In this document: one piece after another, positions 24,801-37,297 of the stretch
How positions within the stretch are numbered: the first letter of the stretch is position 1
Layout: each line of letters starts with the position of its first letter
NCBI RefSeq assembly: GCF_009730915.1
Contig: NW_024088559.1
Coordinates: 62,001 to 126,000 of the forward strand
Length of the DNA stretch: 64,000 bases
Reading direction: 5' to 3'
From: Dioscorea cayenensis subsp. rotundata
Taxonomy: Eukaryota; Streptophyta; Magnoliopsida; Dioscoreales; Dioscoreaceae
Translations under genes and position numbers: made by a program
The notes under the pieces: model-generated
Databases searched by the model: none
Seen by the model: the letters and a program-made list of their open reading frames with translations, nothing else
What the model was told of the DNA's origin: nothing

Positions 24801-26614
24801 TGGCATCCCACCAGATCCAATAAGTTCCTTGGCATCCCAACGTCTTTCCTTATACCTGAATAAGTAATAAAAATTAAATACCATAGGAGATAGTGCTAGT
24901 GCTAGTGCTATAGTGCACTTCAGTGGACTTACTCCAAGAAGAGACGGCTAAAAATACAAATAGATACAACCACATAACTCAAAACGCCATCATGTTTTTC
25001 TAATAGTGAACCTTTCATCAATTCAATATGATGAGTTAAATGAAACAAAAACTTCTATCAGGGTTTGCTTATTTTCACAATTCCATCATTATCCTTATGG
25101 TTATAGGTGTGGGCTCGTGGCACTCTATATACTCTTAAAAAAAATAAAAATCAACAACCAGACATGTTGCAGATCAGGAAAGCCTTACCAAGGATCTTGA
25201 GACTTAATATTAATGTGCAGAGGCCAAAGCGAATGGATTCATTAGGTTCACATTTTAGCTTAATATTGGGGTTTATGAATCGAAACGAATGTTAGTCTTT
25301 TATTAGATACAATCCCCTTATTATTCCATAGATATTACAATGTACTCCTCCGATGATTAAATATGTAGAAGTTACATACGAATAAGACAATGATATTCAA
25401 ACTAGCTTAACTTAGCAATCATATTTCACATAGAAAACACAAACCATTCTCATATATATACACTTGCTCCATAAGAAAAGATGTTCTGTCACAAATAAAT
25501 TAAATGTTCTGTCAAAAAAAGAGCAAATCACCCCATATAACCACATTATTAAGCTAGTGGAATATATAACCTGAGTATGTCATTTGGAACTTAAAATACT
25601 TCTATGTGCAGAACAACTAATTGTTATAGATTTACAATTAAGTTCTCCATACATGTAATATTTTCTTGTTATTAGGAACAAATCCATCCATCTCAATGAT
25701 TTCGAGTGATGGCGGTCAAGTCCCCACTCACATGACTTGAGCCCTTACAAATTTTAGTTAAGACTGCTAGATATTATAACAACTGAAAACAAAATACCTC
25801 CATAAACTAATCCCATACTTCTATTTTTATTAACCATATAAATAAAAAAGGATGCTTACACCAGCATGTCTGTTGACCAGCATCTGGTTGATTAAGTTGC
25901 TTTAAGTTCTTTTGAAAAAAAAATTAATTAATTAATGATAACAATAATGCAGAACCAACTTTGACATTAATTATTACAACTTGCCATCTCTTTCCTTGAA
26001 AAGTAGGTTATGTATTTATGTTGGGATATTTTTAATTTACATTTCCCTTCTTCATCCTACTTTCCAGGATCAAGGAAACAATAATTTTTTTTTTAAATAT
26101 ATACAATTTGCATATCACTTCACTCTTTGAAGAGTAAATCACAAGAAAAAGAGACCTGATCATCCAAATGTTCCTTAAGTCATTCTTGAAAAACTAGAGT
26201 GAGTAAATTAGTAATCATAATTTATCAGAAACTAAATTCTATCTTAAGAGAGAATTAATGCGACGAAATATATTATATAGGTCCTTCTTGCTCTAATCTC
26301 CAAACTCTCTAATGAATCCACGAAAACAACAAAAACAAAGATCAAACTAACGGAACAACATCTCAGATCTCTAAGAAACACAAACACGCAGACATCAAAA
26401 ACATCAGCTAAAACAACATAAATGTATGAATCCATCCAAAGAAAAGAGATCCACAGAGAGAGAAAGTGCTAGTATACCAGGTGGTGAGGCACTTGGTGGA
26501 CTGAGCGATGGCGAAGGCGAGGAAAGCCGAGATGAGAGGATAGTTCTGGAAAATGGAAGAATAGCTCGCCGGAAGCGAGGGAGAAGGCCTCGTTAAAGCC
26601 GCAGCATCGTCCAT
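21809..26614 (-). CDS. DUF212 family membrane protein (acid phosphatase/vanadium-dependent haloperoxidase-related)
   Basis: Five exons on the minus strand: 26614-26478, 24855-24699, 23420-23370, 22767-22675 and 21883-21809. All are GT-AG and in phase, giving 170 residues. The start ATG at 26614 gives MDDAAALTRPSPSLPASYSS. Family hallmarks are RRWDAKELIGSGGMPSSHSA in exon 2, then hydrophobic segments (LAIAVGF, FAIAMILASVV) and a final segment AGAVLGFIIASIGCLI. The GGMPSSHSA block resembles a PAP2-type phosphatase loop, but other catalytic parts are absent and the function is unknown. Intron 2 contains a hAT-like element (23923-24527). Confidence 0.9.
23923..24527. mobile_element. Non-autonomous hAT-like element in intron 2 of the DUF212 gene, about 605 bp
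   Basis: The ends are inverted: left CGGGTGGTCATGGGCGGG, right reverse complement GGGGTGGTAAAGGGGTGG. Flanking 8-mers are TACATTTA (23915-23922) and TACATTGC (24528-24535), an imperfect 8-bp duplication as hAT elements make. The subterminal 80-150 bp on both sides are packed with GGGGAC/GTCCCC motifs, while the middle 300 bp is AT-rich and non-coding. The GC-rich blocks create long mirror frames on both strands that are not genes. Confidence 0.7.
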
Positions 26615-28642
26615 TCCCCCTGTTCCGATCCTCCAGATCCCTTCTCTTGCCCTAGTTCTGCGAGCTCGGGCGAAGGCGATGGAGAAGAGAGGCAATGCGA
26701 GAACCGGAATTTGGGGGCGACCTACGAAGAAGCCCGTCTCTTTCGCGTGCGTCGAGGGAAGCTCTCTCTCTCTCTCTCGCCCTCCTTTTCTTTCATACTA
26801 AAAAACAATTGCAATTGCAGACATCCCCCTGAGAAAATGCAAATTTATGCTTATACGCTCGAAAAAATTACAGATATACCCCTAAAAAGACGCAAATTTA
26901 CATATATATATATATATACACACACAAATATATTAGGGGAATATTAACAATGTCCATATATATATATATATTTTCTAGACCAACACGGAACATAGGTTTG
27001 AAACCCTGTACCTAATGTATGGCAATATTATTCATATATTATTTACTAAGATTTGCTAGGATCACATTTCTTTATTTTATCGGAGGATTTTTTTTTTTTT
27101 TTTGACAAATTGGCAACAAGCACCTTTTTATTATTTTTTTTGCATTGTGCTTGAGAGGTTTCGAACTCGAGACCTCCCAAACACAAACAAGGTAGGAAAC
27201 CACTAGGCTATGCTTTGGTTCTTTATCGGAGGATTTATCACATTATGAGTTATGATTCATAATATATTATCTTAGATGTACGTGTTAAAGCTTCATTACA
27301 ATGTGTGTTGTGTGTTATAGTGTTAGTCCATTTCATATAGTGAATTATTAGGAGATCGTTAAGTCAATGTAATTGATGTACCTTCATACATGATTATTTT
27401 TTAACGATATTTGTAACTTTTATCAATATATATATTAATATAATTTCAGTTTTAAATAAAATTTTTATAAAGCCATAAAATGATTTTTTTTTTAATTTAA
27501 CCTCTCAACTATAAGCTCAAACTCTCTCATAATGGGTTTTTTTGGAATAATGTTGAAGAGAGTATCAATTTTATAAATGCAAAATATGTTTCACTGCATA
27601 TGTTTGGGTATTTGCTTGATTTTGGAGTCATTTGCCGCCCGTCAACGACTCTTCAAAGAAAATTATAAATTATACCTTGTGAAATATATTAATTATATTT
27701 GGCATATTTTCATATTTACCCTTGTGCAATTACAAATTTGCAGTAAAACTATTGTTAAATAAATCATTTTCTTTAAAGATAATTCCTTTGTTCAGTTTTG
27801 AATAAGTTAATTATTGAAAGAAAATGTGATATACCAGTCTATGTAATTACATGAGTTAGTTAAACACACACAAAAATTAACAGAAAAAAAAAATTTGTTT
27901 GAGAATTTGGCTAAATTTATGAAAAACTAAAAGTTGATTGTTTAATTCCATGATTTGTTTATATTTATATTAAAAAAAATTTGGCTACAAGTCTCTAACT
28001 CGTAAAAAATCTATTTGATCCATTAGAAAAAAAAATATTTTATTATTTTTGACTTGGTAAATATTAAAAGAATTATTTTTGAAATACACTTATTTTATAA
28101 AATATGTAATTTTTTTAATATACTCTTAACTATACGTCGGGAGGAAATTGAGCTCTCGACATCATATTAATTAATTTAGTGGTATTTTAGTTTTTAAAAA
28201 AAATTATATGACTACAATAGAACTGTTTAATATATATGTTAAATTATATGTCCAATATATAAAATCCAATTCTTTTTGAGATAATTTAAAAGAATGTAAT
28301 AAAAAAAACGTTTTTTTTATTTAATTAAAAATTATTATCTTGACATTAAGATGCTTAATTTTGTCATGCCAACAATGATTTTCATTCTTCAAAGCTAAGC
28401 TCCAATTCAACATCATTAGTCTTACAATTTAAATTGATAAAAATAAAAACATGGTTTTAAATTACCTGTTATATATATATATATATATATATACATTAAA
28501 AAAAGTTTTTATGGAATTTTTTTTTAAAAAAAATTATTATTATTATTTAAATATAATAATAAGGGATGTTTCTTCTGAGAGGCCACTGCTTCCCGGGAGC
28601 TCTATCAGCCAAAACCCTCGACGACGACGACGGCGAGCTCCG
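26615..28642. other. Divergent intergenic region between the DUF212 and RsfS genes
   Basis: The DUF212 side (26615-26800) is GC-richer and carries CT microsatellite sequence (26762-26780), probably its 5' leader. The rest is AT-rich, with TA runs at 26900-26917 and 28470-28491. One SINE lies at 27091-27221. No other gene was found, and open frames such as 27577-27762 are compositional. Confidence 0.5.
27091..27221 (-). mobile_element. tRNA-derived SINE, minus orientation, with perfect 15-bp target duplication
   Basis: The 15-mer TTTATCGGAGGATTT occurs at 27076-27090 and again at 27222-27236. The 131 bp between reads on the minus strand as AGCATAGCCTAGTGGTTTCC (an A-box-like TAGCCTAGTGG), then about 25 bp later GGTCTCGAGTTCGAAACC (B-box-like), and ends in a poly(A) tail (poly(T) on the plus strand at about 27091-27105). 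Head, tail and duplication together are diagnostic of SINE retroposition. Confidence 0.85.
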
Positions 28643-31600
28643 ATGATGGCGGCGCTGAGGTCTTCGTTCTCTTCGATCCGGATGCAGCCATGGACGCATC
28701 TAGGGCTTCTTCGCTCCGCATTCTGCTCTTCATCCTCTTCGTCTTTTGGCCAGAAAGGGTTTCTCGATCTCGAGGAGGTGGAGAAGATCCTGAGCGACGT
28801 CAAGGCCGATGATGTTAGGGTTATCCCTGTCGGCGACCAGTGCGAATGGACGGACTACATGGTTGTCGCCACCGGCCGTTCGGCTTGGCATGTCCGGAAC
28901 ATCGCTCAGGCTCTCATCTACAAGGCAAAGTCCCTCTTTCCTCCTTTGTTCTTCTCCTTTTCATTTGTTTCTGTTATATTTTGGAGTTCTTTTCGCTTGT
29001 TTTAGCTAATTTTTCAGTGAAAACATTATGCTTTTGTCCTAATGTAAGGCCATGGATTTCTCAATTGCTATCAAATGTTGAAGTTCTTTTTTAGAACTAG
29101 GATCATAACATTTTTGAGTGTTTGTGCTTTTTTCTAAGCAAATTTTTTGCTTTTCAGTACTTGGTGTCATGCGTGTTCACAAATGGTTTTTAGTATATAA
29201 GTATACACACATACATGCATATTGATTCAACAATAGTTGAATTAATTTCCTCTAGGAAAAAGTTCATCACATTCTACTGAACTTTGGTCATGCTAAGAAA
29301 CTATTCAAAGGCTAATATTGTGCTGGATTGAGCACAGTCACCACACTTTATGTGTATACTGTTTCATCCTATCATATTGCAATTGCATGCCTGATTTTTT
29401 CTTTTTTAATTTAATCAGCTTGTTCTTCATGATTTTTATGTGCAAAAATATGTAAGGTATATGGAATTCAAGTGGCTTATATACTCTATTGTAGTTGTCT
29501 TTTATTATTGTTATTTACAGATCATTTATTTTTCGTTATCCAAAATATGGTTGCGGAACGTCTAAAAAACTCATATTTACTTCTTAGGCGTATGAAATGG
29601 TGTATATCAGGTTTCACAACTCTGGTTTTCTTTTCAAAGTACCTAGTCTGTATTTTCTGTTGTTTAGGATCCAAGGCTAAGAGGCATTGATTAACATATA
29701 AAGGTTTTTGGCTTTTTATAAGAGAAATTTAAACCCTCTAATAAAGGCTCAATGATCTTGGTCAGAGCCAATGATTGACTTATAATTCTCATTTTAATTG
29801 CAACTTTATAACTTGACCCATTCATGATGATTGACATGGAAGAAAGGTGCTTTGTAAACAAGGATAGAAGCGGGAATTCAGAAAATGGCATACATAACTT
29901 TTAATCATATGTTGTTGCACCAGAAGAGTATCCTATGCCAATCACATACTTAAACTGAGGATATATTCAGCCAAAAGAGATCAATCAGGCATAACCTTCA
30001 TTCAATGAAAGAGATCAGCTCAAGACAGACAAAAATTCATTATTTTTTATTTTAACAGGATATTTATCAATTTTTTTGTTATTAAGAAAATCAAAGTTTC
30101 AAATGGGATTACTGTTCCCATTAAGGAAATGAAGAGGCAAATCGAACAATTGCTAGAAATACAATCCTGAATCACCTCACAATGAGATTGGATAGAAGTT
30201 CCTGGTTTAACATGTCTTTGATAAATATTTATAGTGAAAGAGTGGATGCAGCTTGGCATGGGAAAGATGAATTGATATCTAAAGTTGAACAGGTGAAACA
30301 AAAGCAGAAGGGGCAGGAGCGTATGCTGCTTCCGAGCATTGAAGGCCATCAAGGAGGAAATTGGATTGTTATTGATTCTGGTGGGTTTCTAGTCACAGTT
30401 ACGTAGCGTGGCTTCCTCTGATTTCATAATTGTCTTCTTGCATTGTTACTCTTTAAATAATTTGACTGTGTATCTGAATTTATTTTGTTTCTTTGTGGGC
30501 AGAGTTAGTTGCCTACTTGAACTTTCAGCAAATCTCAATACAAACACCACCGGGTTGGTGTTAAACTATGTTTTCTTGTGCTCCTCTAATTTCCATGACT
30601 CTCTATTGTAGGCCGGGTGATTGTTCACGCTTTGGAGGAGAAGGCAAGATCTTACTACAATCTAGAAAGTCTCTGGACAAGTGAAGCTTCTACCAGAGTA
30701 CCAAATCAGGTGAATGTGAACTCATGTTTTTCTTTTCTTTCTATTGTACGTCTTATTTTGTTGCATGCCTCATTTCATCTTACATTTCTTTTTCAAAACT
30801 TGTTAAAACTGTTTGTGAGGGAACCCGGTCATGCATGCATGCATGCATTAAGTCTTCAGGAAACATGAATTTGGTGATCTTACCTACACATGCCCATAAC
30901 ATGTACAAATCATGTACAATAGTATTCAGAAACACTATTTTCCAGTACCTTATCTAAGATGATGTGATTTTCCTTGACGATTTGTGCTTTCATTAATCAG
31001 ACGATAAAAATCTTTTATATTGAGTTTCACACTTTCATGTAAAGTAACTGAGCAACCATTGATCTGGTGAGACTAGGTTCTTTTTCTTTAATCATCTCCC
31101 TTTTTTTCTTCAATGTATCGTATTTTTCTCCATTACATAAGTCAAAACTTTAATGACTTTTGACTTATGTAATTAAAATCTTTCAACAAAAGGGTGTTAT
31201 CTAGTCTCATTTCGTTCATTTTGTCAGAGTGGAAATTCAATTGGTCAAAGTAGTTTTGCTATGAAAGTGAGCTTCATGCCGAAAGTTTCAAAAAAGAGAT
31301 GCAATATGCTTGTGAATTTGACCTTTTAGATAGGGTACCAAGCAGATGCTAGATCACAAGGCTATTGTCAATATTCATAAAAATTAGCATATAAATGATC
31401 AGTAACTACCAGCAGCCTGTATTAACAAATGATCCGTATCTGTTCATTTATCTAAATCTTATATCCGAAATAAACAAAAGGAATGACGATAATCAAACTG
31501 GATACTTGCTGTACCAGAAAAAAAAAAATTTAGAAGGGCACATGGAAGCAACCTTTATAAATATGAGACATTAGCTTTTAACTGAGTATGTTGGGACACA

Positions 31601-32249
31601 AGGCAGCACCTCTCCTTTTGGGAGTGGGGTGTCTTAGCAATTAAGGCTAACTTTTCAATATGCTCTGGGATTTTTATCCACTTCTTTTTCATGTTGTCTG
31701 GTCTGTTCTGATTGTGTGTCCCATCCATAGCTTGAAAGTGGATATTGTCTCGATTCTTCTAGGGTGAATTTTGGAGCTAGAGTATATCATCATACACTTA
31801 ACAGTTATTTTCTTACCTACTTTTTTTTTTCCCAGGAAAGTAAGATTTACATGCTGTAAAGGATTGATACTTATGCTTGAGCATCCAGTCTTGGAATGTG
31901 ATTGGATTCACTCAGTTTAAATATGTGTAGATTCTTGAGTATGTAAAAGGCAAAGTGCAACCCTACAAAGGAGGCAATATTGAGTATGTAAAAAGGCAAA
32001 GTGCAACTCCACAAAGGAAGCAATTTATTAGAGAGCAATGTTTGTTTTGACCATCAAATAGAAAACATTACTTATTTTCGCATTTGAATTACAAATATTT
32101 GTTCATTTTGGTTTGTCCTGTTGACATAGACTCGTAACAATGTGACACACATATTTTCTTTCTCTTTTTAATTTTTATTGCAGGATTTGGAGGAAGCCAT
32201 TGTCAAGCATCGTCGGAAAAACAACTCGAAAAAACGTGTCGCTTCTTAA
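28643..32249 (+). CDS. Ribosome silencing factor RsfS / Iojap-related protein, mitochondrial type
   Basis: Four exons: 28643-28924, 30293-30380, 30612-30709 and 32184-32249, giving 177 residues. The N-terminus (MMAALRSSFSSIRMQPWTHL) is Arg/Ser-rich like a mitochondrial presequence. The RsfS domain follows: WTDYMVVATGRSAWHVRNIA, then QGGNWIVIDSGRVIVHALEE and YYNLESLWT. Bacterial RsfS binds ribosomal protein L14 and blocks subunit joining; a similar role in organellar translation is inferred. The first intron starts AAG|GCAAAG, so it is a GC-AG intron; no GT donor nearby keeps the frame. The lysine-rich tail (KHRRKNNSKKR) is short. An ATG at 28646 is an alternative start. Confidence 0.9.
31132..31173. 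repeat. Perfect short hairpin in RsfS intron 3
   Basis: ATTACATAAGTCAAAA (31132-31147) is followed after a 10-base loop by its exact reverse complement TTTTGACTTATGTAAT (31158-31173). It is too short to be a MITE on its own and probably reflects a local palindrome. Confidence 0.6.
31937..32030 (+). repeat. Short tandem duplication in RsfS intron 3
   Basis: Two adjacent copies of a unit of about 46 bp share GAGTATGTAAAAGGCAAAG and then a CTxCACAAAGGAGGCAAT-type end, with a few differences. It is non-coding and sits about 150 bp before the last exon. Confidence 0.65.
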
Positions 32250-32880
32250 TAATTAATCATCATTTGATTAATTATTGCTGGTCCTCATGAAGCAGATTTC
32301 GCATTCAGTGTTTTGTAATCATGTGTCAATGTAGCTTTCACTTGTTAAAATCTCTTCTTGTACTGCTGCCAAGTAGCAATGTCATGGTTCTCTCAAACCT
32401 TTGATTTTTTTCTTTGTTCCTCCAAGAAGATGCCACTCTAGAAAATTCTAGTTTATTATTATTATTATTATTATATATATTCATTTTATTCACGGTAGGT
32501 ATAGAGAAGATAGCATTTGAAAATAAGCTTATTAATTAATTAATAATATAAATAAATACACTGATCATCTTCTGAAAAGCCAGAGGCTGTCAGGGAGTGA
32601 CTTCACAAGCCCCACAGGAATGGTCACAACCAACCTAATCAACCCAGTGGCATCCAACCCCAATTAAAATTTTATTAAAACACAATTGTCCGGTTGTACC
32701 CGTACAGGATGGTAGGCAAGAATAGATCCACTAATAAGATTTTCTCTCTCCCCTGAATAAAATGAATAAGTATATAGAAAAAAAAAAAATAAAGAAAGAA
32801 AGTGGTAGACTAAAAACATCAATCTAGGTTAGGAAGAGTGACGTCACAAATCTCCCCCAAGATCCACGTCGCCTTCAGAT
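32250..32880. other. RsfS 3' region and intergenic DNA
   Basis: The segment contains the presumed 3' UTR and polyadenylation region of the RsfS gene and an ATT microsatellite at 32454-32473. No open frame with coding character was seen. Confidence 0.45.
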
Positions 32881-32884
32881 CTTC

Positions 32885-33334
32885 CACGTGTCCTAGCCCA
32901 ACCTTGCTAATAATAGCCACCCAACAGAGCCATGTTACCCTTCTCCCAATCCATCTATTCCACGTGTCCAAATTCTGGAACCACCCTTTTATTTCCTAAA
33001 AAAAGCCCGGTTCTCTTCTCTTCTCTCTCTCTCTCTCTCTCTCTCTCCTTTCATCATCATCATCATCTTCTTCTTCTTAAAAGCACTCAAAGAAAAGCCC
33101 ATCTCCCAACGCCCTCTTCTCTTCTCTCTTCTCTACTACGTGTTCACCCCTCACGTCCCTTTCTGGACACAACTCCAACTCTCATTGGTTACATCTCTCC
33201 TCTTTCCCGACACCCCAACCCCTCGTACGCACCAATCACGTGCTCTCTTCTCTCCTCTCCTTCCACGTGTCCTTTTTCACGTTCCATCACTGTCCTAGAT
33301 GCCCTTCTCGACACCTGTTCCCTTCTTCCACGTG
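32885..33334 (+). promoter_or_regulatory. G-box/ABRE-rich promoter and leader of the DUF7950 gene
   Basis: Five CACGTG hexamers lie upstream of the start codon at 32885, 32961, 33237, 33264 and 33329. Four of them sit in a CCACGTGTC context, a G-box with an ABRE core (ACGTGT) recognised by bZIP and bHLH factors. A CT microsatellite occupies 33022-33047. The density suggests ABA, light or stress control, which is an inference from the motifs. Confidence 0.65.
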
Positions 33335-33463
33335 TCAACCCATTCCTCTCTCTCCCCATTATTATATCACCCCCTCCTCCTTCTCTCCCTTATCTTCCTC
33401 GTTCCTCACCACCACCACCACCACCATCACCATCATCACTGCTTTCTCATTTCATTAACTCTC

Positions 33464-34321
33464 ATGGAGCGAAGAGGAGGTTGCTGCATAGTCAGGTATG
33501 GCGCTGAGCCTGATGTAGCTTGGAAAATGGATAGAATAATGTTAAGATTCCGTCCTATCGCACCAAAGCCCACGGTTGACGGTGCCGTCGCCGCTGCTGC
33601 TCCCGCTTTACCTCCGCCAAAAACCGGCCGGAAGAGACGAGGAAACCCTACTAGTACTAGCACTGGTGTTACTGCCAAGGATGGTGGTGGGAGAGGGAGG
33701 AAGGTGTTAAAGAAGGTGGAGAACCTTAACTTTAACCTGAAGACGTTGGCTTTGATGCCGGAGATGCCGGAGAGGAAGGAGGAGGTGAAGACTACGACGA
33801 CGACGACGACAGAGAAGAAGATGGTGACGACGTATGTGCCGGCGGTGTGGAGGGTGGGGATGGGGACGACGGGGGAGGTGGTGGTTCCGAGGCCGGTGAG
33901 GCCGGCGGGGTCGTGGGTGACGGTGGAGTGTGTGACGGACACGTGGAGGGAGGTCATTGGGTGGGGGTGCGAAGAAGAAGCTAGAAGAAGAGCGGTTATG
34001 GACACGTGTCCGGTTTTTTTATCTGGTCCGTTGGATCGGGTGACGTGGACCAACGAGGCGTATAGAAGGATGGTGGTTGGAGAAGATGATGGGGAGGAGG
34101 AGGAGGAGGAGGAGGAGGAGGAGGTTAGGGTGGCGTTGGTCACGCGAGGAATGGTACCGCAGGAGAGCATGGCTTTCACGTGCCGTGTGCGCGTGCGATA
34201 CGCGTGCAGGAAAGGGAAGGGGTCGTTGGCGGCTCCGTGTGATGTTTGGCGGCTCGGTGATGGCGTGCTGGCTTGGCGGCTTGATGTTAAGGCGGCTCTC
34301 AGTCTTAGCCTTGGGAGATGA
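33464..34321 (+). CDS. DUF7950-type plant protein of unknown function, intronless
   Basis: A single exon of 285 residues. It opens MERRGGCCIVRYGAEPDVAW and MDRIMLRFRPIAPKP, the conserved N-terminal signature of this plant family. The C-terminal domain has SWVTVECVTDTWREV, DTCPVFLSGPLDRVTWTNEA, FTCRVRVRYACRKGKG, and PCDVWRLGDGVLAWRLDVKA. The ending ALSLSLGR resembles an LxLxL (EAR-like) motif, raising a possible role in transcriptional repression. Between the domains are a basic patch (KTGRKRRG) and an acidic Glu run (about residues 206-222). No enzymatic motif is visible. The frame is open 165 bp upstream, but the conserved MERRGGCC start argues for 33464. The gene is much more GC-rich than its surroundings. 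Confidence 0.85.
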   Translation: MERRGGCCIVRYGAEPDVAWKMDRIMLRFRPIAPKPTVDGAVAAAAPALPPPKTGRKRRGNPTSTSTGVTAKDGGGRGRKVLKKVENLNFNLKTLALMPEMPERKEEVKTTTTTTTEKKMVTTYVPAVWRVGMGTTGEVVVPRPVRPAGSWVTVECVTDTWREVIGWGCEEEARRRAVMDTCPVFLSGPLDRVTWTNEAYRRMVVGEDDGEEEEEEEEEEVRVALVTRGMVPQESMAFTCRVRVRYACRKGKGSLAAPCDVWRLGDGVLAWRLDVKAALSLSLGR

Positions 34322-37264
34322 TGGTGGTGGTGGTTGGAATTGTAAATATGTGTGTTTGGAGGGGGAGTTATGTAAATTCGGGTAAGGAAAAAGATGGTGT
34401 TTGCTGTTCGAAGCTGACCAGCGGATTAAGGGAGAGAGGGGTGGGACACGTGGTGGGTTATGGTTTGAGCTTTTTGTTTGCAATTAGGGAAGTGTGTACA
34501 CGTGGATGAGTACGTGGTTTGTTGTCGGGAAAACATGGAAAAGCTTTTTTTCTTTTTTCTTTTTTTATATTTTGTTGTTAATTTTTAATTTTATGAATGT
34601 ATGTATGGAATATGGATCATGGTGGTGTGATGTGTGCGGCACTGTATTGTAAGGTGATTGGTTTGGATGGGCACACAAGTACACGTGTCGCACTTGTGTT
34701 TATTGTATGTTTGAAAGCTCTGGATAGAGTTTTGCATGTATTCAAAGTACGTGTGTGGATGGATGTTGTGTTGTGTTGTGTTTGTTTCAAATGTTGCATG
34801 TTTTGTGGAGAGGATAAAACGTCCTTCATGAGACTTTATGAGATTTGGTGAAGCTAATGGTGTTGATATTAATAATATTAATACTATTATTATTATTTTT
34901 AAAAAAAATATATAAAACAAAATATCTGAGGTGGAAATGAGTCATTTCGAGAAGAGTTAGCTCTTTGGATAGCACGTTAATTACGGGTTGGAGTTTTATC
35001 CGTCTATATATATATAATTTATATAATTTATTTATTTTTTATTAGAATACTTGCATTAGTGGAAATCAACATTCCATCAGAGTTGGAAGTGTATGATTAT
35101 TTGAATTGTTTGTAGTATGGGTTCAGAAATCACATATTTTTGGTTAATTTAATTGGATTGGATAAAGAGATAAGCTGGTGATTTTTTTTTCTTTTAATTA
35201 AGCAAAACAGAAGATCTCTTATGTGGATAATGCACATCTTCCAGTTGATTGAGCATAGTCTTAATCGATCATTTTGTTTTGTTCTTAAGCAAACATATCC
35301 AAGAGGCCAGATAATTAATGAATATTATTATTTATTTAGCTTTCCCTTGTTAATTCATGTTTGAACAAGAAAAATTTTAAAAAAATATTAATATGATTAT
35401 TTAATTCTAAAAATTAATTTTATATTATTTATCAAAGAAATGATTCGTGATTTATCCCTTACTTTCAGCTTGTGGTGATCACCCAAAATATGTTACATGT
35501 GTTTTAATATTTTTATTACTAATAATAGTTGTACTGGATATATTAATGCTTTTGATGTGTTGTGTATCAAGATGTAAATTGATTGGTATTTGATGGATCA
35601 CATTTTTATGTGTTTTTCCTGCTTCTTTATATTTGTATTGAATATGATAATTAATTTTGAATATAAATGTTGTTGACATTTATCATTTTATGAGTGGTTT
35701 TATTTGTCAGTGATAAATATCTCAACAGCCATGAAAATCGGTATCTCATTATATTTTTAAATAAAAATTGGGTGCCGTAGTTTGTCTATATTTTTTAAAA
35801 ATAAATAAATAAATATCTTAACAAATCTACCAATAAAAATTGTTTTTAAATTCAATATGTTTGATAAATTAATGGTTTTCTTGTTCATTGATTGCAAAGA
35901 AATCAAGATGCAATGTTGCACTTTTGATCTGGTTTTAATTTGGTATCTTTCTCTGTCATCTAATGTCAATGCAGACTTAAATGAAGAGAGGTTAATTTGA
36001 GATATATATATATACATACACATAAGGTCAAGGATTCATTGATGACCAATTGAACCAAATATATATTGTAGGTACATCTTGAAACTATTAACTTACACCA
36101 AATAAAATAAAATGTTTGTATTTTAAAAAGTTATATATGAACCAATCTTTTCTTTTTAATAAAAAAAAAATTGAATTATATGTAAATGACTATATATCAT
36201 TACTTAATTTCAACCAAATATGATTATTTCTTATCTAATCAATGTCTTATCTTGAATACAAGTGAAATGAGATTATTGTTAGAGTCTAGATGAAGAATCT
36301 TGGTAGATTTTATTGGTGAATGTCACTTAGGATTGATTTTTGATTAATTGGTTTGGTGTGGACTTCCAATCTAATATTTTTCTTCATTCTTTGTCATACA
36401 TCTAATTTTGCATCATACATATCCATATTATATTGTAGTAGATTAATATATCACTTTTTTTTTAAAAAAAAAATTTTATACCTTACTTTTTGTAAAATAT
36501 ATTTTTTTCAAGTTTGGGTGTTAGCTTTCCTTTTTGAGAGTAGATCATAGCTTTAGAACTAGTTAATTATTTTTATATGGTTAAGATCATAGTAACAATA
36601 AGGGAACCATTGGACATTTCAATGAATATTTTGTATGTTAATGAGTGGGATGAATGCATTTAAAGTACTTGAAATTATTTATATTGATAAAATAGATTCT
36701 TTATTGCTTCAACGCCTAGTCTATACATGAATTATAGCGAGTGACTCACCCACTATTTAATTAGTTGTTTGTAGATTCCTCTTCTGTTCTGAGAAAGAAG
36801 ATAAGATATTATGGACATGATAACTTTTTTATTTTATTATTTAAGTATATATGTTGGTGTAAGTTTGGTATACGATAAGCATCTTAGGAGTGTGATGTTT
36901 AGTATAATTAATGTTATTTAAATGTTAAAAAAATTAGAAGACAGCTTTTTTAATATTATTGAGTCTTAAGAAATAAAATGTTTTATTAAGGTATTGTTGC
37001 TGAAATTTTTTATCTCTTTATTTCTCTAATCATTTAACATGAATAATAATAATTAATAATTAATAATTAATTTAGGCTCAAGAATTATATATATACTTAG
37101 ATTATTTTATAAATAAATGGAATAATAACTAATGATTTTATCCAAAGAAGCATGAATGACAGACAGCTCATTAATAATCTTTCTGTAGAAATTCTAGAAA
37201 TACATGTTAACTTCAGAAAAGATGGATGAATGACATCCTACATAAAAAGAACGAGCCTATTTGC

Positions 37265-37297
<33 letters not shown>

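Noticed and set aside
30047-30352. Possible retroelement or gene fragment in RsfS intron 1
   Set aside because: A faint Glu/Gln-rich peptide (KRQIEQLLEIQ) hinted at a polymerase segment, but it stops at once and has no neighbouring motif.
33299-33463. N-terminal extension of the DUF7950 frame to an upstream ATG
   Set aside because: The added residues come from a CT/CCA-rich leader (poly-His, poly-Ser), while the family starts at MERRGGCC.
33436-34179. 247-residue minus-strand open frame opposite DUF7950
   Set aside because: Low-complexity Ser/Thr/Val frame mirroring the GC-rich exon, with no conserved motif.
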